Assembly (NCBI GenBank): GCA_022842255.1
Contig: JALHPW010000308.1
Location: 1 to 6,391 of the forward strand
Reading direction: 5' to 3'
Length of the DNA stretch: 6,391 bases
Source: Saprospiraceae bacterium
GTDB lineage: Bacteria; Bacteroidota; Bacteroidia; Chitinophagales; Saprospiraceae
Both the position numbers and the translations under genes were made by a program. The first letter of the stretch is position 1, and every line of letters begins with the position of its first letter. Of the stretch, positions 1-4,799 are shown in pieces. The notes beneath the pieces were generated by a model. It did no database searches. It was not told the origin of the DNA and saw only the letters and a program-made list of their open reading frames with translations.

Positions 1-1017
1 GGAACGGAACTTAAAAATCGTAAAGGGACGACCGTTCAAGCCCAACCTTTCCTGGGCAAAAAAGATGGGGCCTTCGCTTGAAAACCGAACCCTGATAATG
101 ATATAGAGCAAAAGCGGCGAGAGGATGGCCAAGGCAACCGCACTGACCGTAACATCGAGCATCCGTTTGATGGTACGTTGCCATTTGGGCATCAATTCCT
201 GTCGGATTTCGATGAGCACCGCCCCGTACACATGGTTCATCTTCACGGTTCCGAGCAGGATGTCGTACATGTCTGGGATAATCTTGACCAAGACTTGTTC
301 CCCAAAATCAAACAGGGTATTGAGGATATTTCGCAGCCGGTTATGCTCGGAGGTTTCAATAGCGATAATCACATCTTCGATTTGATGTTCCCGAATCACC
401 GCTGCCAGATCGGGCAAATGCCCAAGCATAGGCAGGTGCTCGGCAAGCACCTGTTCACTTCCGCCATTGGTGTCGATGAAGCCAATGAACTTGTTGCCCA
501 GGCTTTTTTTGCGGCTTTTTATCTCCAAAAAGAGGTCCAGCGCGTTTTGGTTGCCGCCCACCAACAAGGTATTAAAGGTTACTTCCCCTGCTTTTAACCG
601 CCGGCTGGCTCGCGTGAGCAAAATCATCCTGGATGTGGCTGTGAGCAAAAAATGCAGCCAAAACAAAGAGAAAAACGAGCGATAATAGGTGTGGTAATCA
701 CTGACCACATCATCCAAAATCAGCGTAAAAAACAGAAAGGTGACTCCGAGAAAAGAAACCAGCAGGGTATTGGTCAGGGTATTGAGCCGGGCAATCCGGT
801 ATATGTCCGTGTAATGGTCGAAGATGCTGTACAAAAGCACCCAGCCTGTTGGGACTATAAAAATGCCAAGGTAAAAATTGGGGTCTACAAAAACTTCCGG
901 GGTAAAGGGCACGCCCTCCATGTCTTTCCGGTACAAGAAAAAAATAGCCCAGGCCAGCATCGCCATCACAAAATCGGCGACCCCGTAAAAAAAAGTATGG
1001 CGTTTTCGCACTTTCAT
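1..1017 (-). CDS. Membrane sugar-phosphate transferase (polyprenyl glycosylphosphotransferase), 3' end missing
   Basis: The first 339 codons of a polyprenyl-phosphate glycosylphosphotransferase are visible; the frame runs open off the left edge. Such enzymes move a sugar-1-phosphate from a nucleotide sugar to undecaprenyl phosphate in the inner membrane, the first step of exopolysaccharide, capsule or O-antigen building. In my translation, four hydrophobic segments (about residues 9-29, 48-66, 81-101, 113-135) precede a Rossmann-like cytoplasmic part starting near the VGG at 153-155. The catalytic domain then begins with KRMLDV (284-289), a re-entrant helix carrying Ser300-Pro301 as in PglC-type enzymes, QERLGLNGRPF (322-332) and KFRS (336-339). 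The Asp-Glu catalytic pair would lie beyond the edge. Family members are about 460 residues, so roughly a quarter is missing. The ATG follows the lipoprotein stop by 14 bp with no Shine-Dalgarno, as usual in Bacteroidota. The sugar substrate cannot be told. WcaJ/WbaP-like architecture is clear; a specific gene name is not. Confidence 0.93.
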   Translation of the reverse strand, partial: MKVRKRHTFFYGVADFVMAMLAWAIFFLYRKDMEGVPFTPEVFVDPNFYLGIFIVPTGWVLLYSIFDHYTDIYRIARLNTLTNTLLVSFLGVTFLFFTLILDDVVSDYHTYYRSFFSLFWLHFLLTATSRMILLTRASRRLKAGEVTFNTLLVGGNQNALDLFLEIKSRKKSLGNKFIGFIDTNGGSEQVLAEHLPMLGHLPDLAAVIREHQIEDVIIAIETSEHNRLRNILNTLFDFGEQVLVKIIPDMYDILLGTVKMNHVYGAVLIEIRQELMPKWQRTIKRMLDVTVSAVALAILSPLLLYIIIRVRFSSEGPIFFAQERLGLNGRPFTIFKFRS

Positions 1018-1031
1018 TTTGCAACGTTCAA

Positions 1032-1886
1032 CTAATAATGCACTACCCTGATATTGTCAATATGCACCGTACCTGTATTTTGAGAATAGTTGCCCGAATT
1101 GTCCTTGGGCAAACTCAAGCGAAAATATAGCCGCTGCTCTGTTTGTTGGGTGGTAACCAGTGTCCCGGTCAGGTTAAAATAGATTTTGTTCCATTCTTCC
1201 GACACGTTGAATTGGTAAACCGGCTCACTGGTTTGGGCAGGACCGCTGAGCATGTACAAGAAGAACGGGACATCCGTTTTGTAATGAAGTTCCAGCCAAA
1301 CTTCCGGCGAGCCCAAGACCGGCAAATCTTCCATTTTTTCCGTGGCAATATCCATAATCGGGTGGGCGGTATCAATTTTCATCAGCAAGGATTTGCCCGA
1401 AAAGGCGCCTTCCGTGCTCAAACTAAAATCTAGAAGCCCGTCGGTATCCCGATTTTCCAAGGCAATAAACGAGCCACCATCAAAATCGCCACGCCCGATG
1501 CCGAATGCGTAGACGTTTTCGGCGTCGTAATCGGTAATTGGTTGTATATCAGTGGTTTGTCCGGCAGTAAGCGTATAGTTTTTGACGAACCGCGTCAGGT
1601 AGGGATAGATATTGGGAGTGGCTTCAATGCCATTTTCCTTTACTCCAGGGAACAGGATGACTTCGCTGTCGCCCTCTGCCAGTACCGGGATCGTGGCAGG
1701 CAAGGTATAAGCGCCCAGGAACACCCCGTTTACATAAAGCCATCCATCCGTGATTTTTTGCCAGGAAGCGCCACCCGGAGCGGTAACCTCGAAGGGTTTG
1801 AGGTGTAGGTATGCGGGGATTTGCTCAGGGGCATCCTTACAGGCCGTAAAGCCAAGGAGCAAGAGGGGGAGAATGAATCTGTACAT
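1032..1886 (-). CDS. Uncharacterised lipoprotein, two beta-rich parts
   Basis: This is a 284-residue predicted lipoprotein that I cannot assign to a named family. From the ATG at 1886 it starts MYRFILPLLLLGFTAC: a short signal with the lipid-anchored cysteine at residue 16, followed by K-D. A GTG seven codons upstream (1907) is in frame, but it adds a polar N-terminal tail and lies inside a weak TAnnTTTG-like promoter box (1905-1912), so I chose 1886. The rest looks beta-rich. The first part holds a WLYVNGVFLGAYTLP stretch, reminiscent of PEGA-like or carbohydrate-associated beta domains. The C-terminal part ends in VHIDNIRVVHY, the closing strand seen in many jelly-roll carbohydrate-binding folds. 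These fold statements are impressions, not matches. The sugar transferase follows 14 bp downstream, so the pair is probably one operon. A role in surface polysaccharide assembly or anchoring is inferred from position only. No catalytic motif is apparent. Confidence 0.85.
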   Translation of the reverse strand: MYRFILPLLLLGFTACKDAPEQIPAYLHLKPFEVTAPGGASWQKITDGWLYVNGVFLGAYTLPATIPVLAEGDSEVILFPGVKENGIEATPNIYPYLTRFVKNYTLTAGQTTDIQPITDYDAENVYAFGIGRGDFDGGSFIALENRDTDGLLDFSLSTEGAFSGKSLLMKIDTAHPIMDIATEKMEDLPVLGSPEVWLELHYKTDVPFFLYMLSGPAQTSEPVYQFNVSEEWNKIYFNLTGTLVTTQQTEQRLYFRLSLPKDNSGNYSQNTGTVHIDNIRVVHY

Positions 1887-1921
1887 GTGTTTATTGTTTC
1901 GTAACACAACTATCGATGGGC

Positions 1922-1939
1922 GCTGGACGCTGCGTCAGC
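1922..1939. repeat. Short imperfect inverted repeat upstream of the lipoprotein gene
   Basis: The sequence GCTGGACGCTGCGTCAGC pairs GCTG-ACGC with GCGT-CAGC, with one bulged G and a single central T. It lies 36 bp before the lipoprotein start codon and just before a weak promoter-like box. It could be a binding site for a dimeric regulator or a small hairpin, but an 8-bp repeat of this kind can also occur by chance. Confidence 0.35.
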
Positions 1940-1973
1940 AAGGGTGGTTTTTTTGTATGATTTGGGCATTTTC

Positions 1974-2097
1974 GTCATTTTCGTCATTTCGGTCATTGGG
2001 GTCATTTTTCGTCATTGAGATTCTGGGGCGATGACACAATGACCTAATGACGACAAATGACCTAAATGACGACAAATGACCCAAATGACCCAATGAC
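1974..2097. repeat. Reiterated GTCATT / AATGAC block forming a long imperfect inverted repeat
   Basis: The left arm on the plus strand has five exact GTCATT words, starting at 1974, 1983, 1992, 2001 and 2011. After a 13-base centre (2017-2029), the right arm has the reverse complement eight times: GATGAC at 2030, then AATGAC at 2038, 2046, 2056, 2065, 2075, 2084 and 2092. Steps are 8-10 bases. Within the right arm a roughly 19-20-base unit, CCTAATGACGACAAATGAC, occurs twice (2043-2061, and 2061-2080 with one extra A). In RNA read from the minus strand the eight GTCAUU words come first, and all five AAUGAC words can pair back on them, separated by 2-4-base internal loops. It starts 3 bp past the der stop codon, so it would form the 3' untranslated region of der. 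There is no U-tract after it, so it is not a classical intrinsic terminator. It may be a transcript-end structure, a member of a dispersed family, or decayed simple-sequence DNA. Confidence 0.9.
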
Positions 2098-2100
2098 AAC

Positions 2101-3408
2101 TCAAGTCTTAGCCCGCACATACACCTCCATGGTCACACCTTTGAAGTCAAAGTGTTTGCGCAATTGGTTTTCCAAAAACTGTTTGTACGAATCGCGCACC
2201 CAGTTTGGGTTGTTGACAAAGAACACAAACGAAGGGTAATGGGTGGGCAATTGCGTTACATACTTGAACTTAGGGAAACGTCCGTGCACAGAGGGTGGGG
2301 GAGTGGCTTCAATGATTTCCAGCATCAGGTCGTTCAGCTCAGAGGTCTTGATGCGTCGGGTACGGTTGGCGTACACTTCCAGCGCGGCCTCCATGGCTTG
2401 AAAAATACGTTGTTTTTCAAGTACAGAAATGAACAGGATGGGCACATCGTCAAAGGGCGCCAATCGGTGTTTGATGGCTTCCTCAAAATCACGGGTGGTG
2501 TTGGTCTTTTTATTTTCCACCAAATCCCATTTATTGACCAATATCACGATGCCTTTGTGCCTTTTTTGGGCCAAACGCAGGATATTTAGGTCTTGCCCCT
2601 CCAAACCTTGGGTGGCATCCAACACCAACAAACACACATCGGATTCTTCCAGGGCGCGAATGGCACGCATGACGGAATAGAACTCCAAATCTTCCTCCAC
2701 CTTGGTCTTTTTGCGAATCCCGGCCGTATCGATGAGCATGAATTCCTTGCCGTACTTGTTGTATACCGTGTGAATGGTATCGCGGGTGGTACCAGCTACG
2801 GGGGTCACGATATTGCGGTCTTCGCCCAACAATGCGTTTAACAAAGAGGACTTCCCAACGTTTGGGCGGCCAATGATGGCGAATTTGGGCAATTCGGTGT
2901 CAATTTCCTCTACCTTTTCGATATGCTCGATTACGGCATCCAATAAGTCGCCGGTGCCACTACCGCTGATGGCCGCAATGAAAAAGGTATGTTCGAAGCC
3001 CAGGCCCCAGAACTCATTGGCAGCCAATAAATCTTTGTGGTTATCAGCCTTGTTGACCACCAAGTACACCGGTTTTGAAGAACGACGGAGCCATTTGGCC
3101 ATGCTTTCGTCCAAATCCGTGATGCCCGTCTGCGTATCCACCATGAATAAAATTACCGCAGCCTCGGCCGTGGCAATCCTCACTTGCGACCGAATCGCGG
3201 CCTCAAACACATCGTCGGAACCATGCACAAACCCGCCAGTATCCACCACTGTAAAACGTTTGCCGCCCCATTCGCAGAAGCCATATTTCCGGTCGCGGGT
3301 CACGCCTGAAAAGTCGTCGGTAATTGCATCGCGCCCTCCCACCAGGCGATTGTAAAGGGTAGATTTCCCGACATTCGGGCGGCCAACAATGGCTACAATA
3401 TTGCTCAT
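2101..3408 (-). CDS. der: Ribosome-assembly GTPase Der (EngA)
   Basis: Der is an essential double-G-domain GTPase that binds the 50S subunit and is needed for its late assembly, acting in the cytoplasm. Both GTPase domains are complete in the 435-residue product. The first has GRPNVGKS at 9-16, SGVTRD at 34-39, DTGG at 56-59 and NKAD at 119-122. The second has GRPNVGKS at 180-187, AGTTRD at 205-210, DTAG at 227-230 and NKWD at 292-295. The C-terminal part (about 350-435) is the KH-like domain, including the typical PPPSVHGRFPKFKYVTQ stretch. Length agrees with the usual 430-490 residues. The usual G5 sequence (SA plus a small or hydrophobic residue) of domain 1 appears as AAIS (145-148), a mild deviation. 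The ATG at 3408 is directly followed by SNIVAIVGRPNVGKS, which fixes the start. It lies 68 bp after porP with no TAnnTTTG box between, so read-through from porP is plausible. Confidence 0.98.
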   Translation of the reverse strand: MSNIVAIVGRPNVGKSTLYNRLVGGRDAITDDFSGVTRDRKYGFCEWGGKRFTVVDTGGFVHGSDDVFEAAIRSQVRIATAEAAVILFMVDTQTGITDLDESMAKWLRRSSKPVYLVVNKADNHKDLLAANEFWGLGFEHTFFIAAISGSGTGDLLDAVIEHIEKVEEIDTELPKFAIIGRPNVGKSSLLNALLGEDRNIVTPVAGTTRDTIHTVYNKYGKEFMLIDTAGIRKKTKVEEDLEFYSVMRAIRALEESDVCLLVLDATQGLEGQDLNILRLAQKRHKGIVILVNKWDLVENKKTNTTRDFEEAIKHRLAPFDDVPILFISVLEKQRIFQAMEAALEVYANRTRRIKTSELNDLMLEIIEATPPPSVHGRFPKFKYVTQLPTHYPSFVFFVNNPNWVRDSYKQFLENQLRKHFDFKGVTMEVYVRAKT

Positions 3409-3429
3409 AAACGGATTTGATGGTTAAGT

Positions 3430-3474
3430 GGGGTTTTTGGGTTTAGGGTTTAGCGGTTTAGCGTGCGCTAAACC
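3430..3474. repeat. GGTTTAG word repeats ending in a 20-bp palindrome
   Basis: On the plus strand GGTTTAG occurs at 3440-3446, 3447-3453 and 3455-3461, and its reverse complement CTAAACC at 3468-3474. The last pair makes GGTTTAGCGTGCGCTAAACC (3455-3474): nine-base arms around a central TG. In the porP transcript this hairpin starts two bases after the stop codon. The single GGUUUAG arm could pair with any of the three CUAAACC copies that follow. No U-run follows, so a standard terminator is not supported. The upper strand also has G-tracts (3430-3433, 3439-3441, 3446-3448, then GG at 3455) like those of a G-quadruplex. Confidence 0.85.
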
Positions 3475-3476
3475 AT

Positions 3477-4583
3477 TCAAAATTTCGGGCAAAGAATTTT
3501 TTCGTTGTCGTAATTGCCCATGTAGGATATCGAGAGTTCAAAGGCGCCCTGACGTTGGTTGGCTTGAAGGGCACCAATGTTGAGGTCGTAGCTCAAACCA
3601 AAAAGCATGGAATTGATTTCCAGTCCAAAAAGCGCTACCACGGCGTCAAAGCCAAAGCCGCCGTCATTGCGTACAGGACGGGCCCAAGTGCCAAAATGAA
3701 GCGCAGAGCTGCCGTATTGGCCCAAGGCAAAGCGGAAATTGGTGCCAGCATTGATTTCCATGTGTGGTCCCTGCATGGCGGCCAAAATCCTGGGCTGCAT
3801 GGACGTGCGATTGCTGCGGTCGAACGGAATACTGGCCGAAACCTGGGCATTTATTTTTGGGTAAAGCCTACCCCCATCCTGCACAACATTGGTGGTGGGA
3901 TCTTCATAAAATGAAATTTTAGGCTGCAGGATGTGATGCAAGGAGGCGCCCGCAAAAAAACGGCCTTCCCCCGCAAACTGGGAGGTGTAGTTGATACCCA
4001 CGTTCAAATCCGGGAAAGCGAAGTTGTTGGCAGGCAACGCCTCTTCGGTTTGGCCGGTGTATCCTGATACTAGGTTGAACTCGTCATGGAAATTGAGCGA
4101 TCCGTAGTTCACGTTCCGCTGCGTAAGTCCGCCCTGAATGCCGATGGTCAGGAACTGGTCCTGATTGAGTCCCAACGCTTTGTGGTACGCCATCGACACG
4201 GCAATCTGGGTGGTACTAAAATCTACGACGCTTACTTTGTCGTTGAAAAACATGATTCCAAGCCCAAACGCATCCTCACTGTTTTTGCGGCGATTGGCCT
4301 CAAAGCGAAGGTCTGCTGCCATAGAAAAGGTCTTGATGGGGTTGTCCAACACCTTGCGCCATTGGTCGCGGTAAATTGCCCCAACGCGGTAACTACCCTC
4401 CATAGCGCCTGTGAGGGCGGGGTTGAGGGTAAGGGGAGAAGCGTAAAATTGTGTAAAGTGTTTGTCTTGCGCCTGTACCCTTGGGATGAAGAGGAACAGA
4501 CCAGCGGCCGCACACGCCATGGCCAGGACGACGGTGCGTGAAAACGTTTTGGCTGATGGACCTAAAAGGAATAGTTTCTGCAT
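3477..4583 (-). CDS. PorP/SprF-family type IX secretion outer-membrane protein
   Basis: This 368-residue protein belongs to the PorP/SprF family, outer-membrane beta-barrel proteins tied to the type IX secretion system and gliding of Bacteroidota; members partner secreted adhesins or the secretion core. From the ATG at 4583 there is a signal peptide: a basic start, a hydrophobic core at about 18-33, and probable cleavage after VQA (36-38). It is followed by the family hallmark HFTQFYASPLTLNPALTG (42-59), then YRVG..YRDQW. The remainder alternates short amphipathic strands such as FGLGIMFF, FLTIGIQGG and LFGLSYDLNIGALQ, consistent with a barrel. The frame is open upstream to a TTG at 4616, but a strong -7 promoter box overlaps those codons, so transcription should start after that TTG; I therefore use 4583. 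The signal region is long, with about 16 residues before the hydrophobic core. No other secretion gene or large adhesin is in the window, so whether it is PorP proper or an SprF-like paralogue is open. Confidence 0.93.
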   Translation of the reverse strand: MQKLFLLGPSAKTFSRTVVLAMACAAAGLFLFIPRVQAQDKHFTQFYASPLTLNPALTGAMEGSYRVGAIYRDQWRKVLDNPIKTFSMAADLRFEANRRKNSEDAFGLGIMFFNDKVSVVDFSTTQIAVSMAYHKALGLNQDQFLTIGIQGGLTQRNVNYGSLNFHDEFNLVSGYTGQTEEALPANNFAFPDLNVGINYTSQFAGEGRFFAGASLHHILQPKISFYEDPTTNVVQDGGRLYPKINAQVSASIPFDRSNRTSMQPRILAAMQGPHMEINAGTNFRFALGQYGSSALHFGTWARPVRNDGGFGFDAVVALFGLEINSMLFGLSYDLNIGALQANQRQGAFELSISYMGNYDNEKILCPKF

Positions 4584-4604
4584 ACGACTTGGGAATAATT
4601 TCGG

Positions 4605-4612
4605 CAAAGGTA
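4605..4612 (-). promoter_or_regulatory. Bacteroidota -7 promoter box for the PorP-like gene
   Basis: Read on the minus strand the sequence is TACCTTTG, a full match to the known Bacteroidota primary-sigma -7 consensus TAnnTTTG. Its last base is 21 bases before the ATG at 4583, so transcripts would have a very short leader. I see no TTTG-type -33 element 17-23 bases upstream, which lowers confidence. The box decides the start codon, because it places the in-frame TTG at 4616 upstream of transcription initiation. Confidence 0.55.
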
Positions 4613-4653
4613 GCAAGTTGGCGGCTTATGAGTGAGGACTTCAGCGTATGGAG

Positions 4654-4682
4654 TTTGGAATTTCAAAATTCACATACCTTTC
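4654..4682 (+). promoter_or_regulatory. Candidate promoter of the OPT transporter gene
   Basis: TTTG at 4654-4657 and TACCTTTC at 4675-4682 are separated by 17 bases. This fits the Bacteroidota -33 TTTG / -7 TAnnTTTG arrangement with one mismatch in the last -7 base. It would give a leader of roughly 110 bases before the ATG at 4800, long enough that another promoter nearer the gene cannot be excluded. Confidence 0.4.
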
Positions 4683-4799
4683 GACGCCATTTTTGACATC
4701 CGGCCCAATTGGTCTTGGCCAGGTCATTCATGGAATAAGCCCATAACGGACCACTTGCATACATGACACTACTACAACCTTAACCTATTCCTAATTCGT

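Larger units (their letters stand above)
1887..2100. other. 214-bp intergenic space between der and the lipoprotein gene
   Basis: More than half of this space is the GTCATT/AATGAC repeat block (1974-2097). The remainder, nearest the lipoprotein gene, holds a seven-T run (minus strand A-run) around 1948-1954, a short imperfect inverted repeat at 1922-1939, and a weak promoter-like box (TAGTTGTG on the minus strand, 1905-1912) with no -33 partner at a normal distance. No credible coding sequence is present; the open frame through it translates the repeat into a low-complexity string. Confidence 0.7.
4584..4799. other. Divergent promoter region between the PorP-like and OPT genes
   Basis: This 216-bp space separates two divergently transcribed genes and must contain both of their promoters. 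Two Bacteroidota-style boxes are visible, one on each strand. An 8-bp palindrome CCAATTGG lies at 4705-4712, too short to call an operator. No open frame here looks like a gene. Confidence 0.7.

Noticed and set aside
710..1024. A 104-codon minus-strand open frame in the transferase region
   Set aside because: It lies in another frame of the same strand as the transferase, whose frame from 1017 gives clear membrane segments and the catalytic-domain motifs.
125..1035. Several plus-strand open frames of 72-139 codons
   Set aside because: They are antisense to the sugar transferase and show no recognisable protein features.
1974..2097. CRISPR array
   Set aside because: The repeated words are only six bases with 2-4-base gaps, and both orientations occur; there are no 20-40-base repeats with unique spacers and no cas genes.
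1935..2120. A 61-codon minus-strand open frame after der
   Set aside because: Its product is a translation of the GTCATT/AATGAC repeat (runs of ND and similar pairs) and it overlaps the der end; no start context and no protein-like composition.
2152..3355. Plus-strand open frames opposite der, up to 193 codons
   Set aside because: Antisense shadows of a strongly conserved gene; long antisense frames are expected from its codon use.
3455..3474. Intrinsic terminator for porP
   Set aside because: The stem is good, but on the minus strand it is followed by C- and A-rich sequence without a U-tract.
4702..4720. Operator-like inverted repeat around CCAATTGG in the divergent spacer
   Set aside because: Only the central eight bases are truly symmetric; the outer GGCC elements do not line up, so chance is the simpler explanation.
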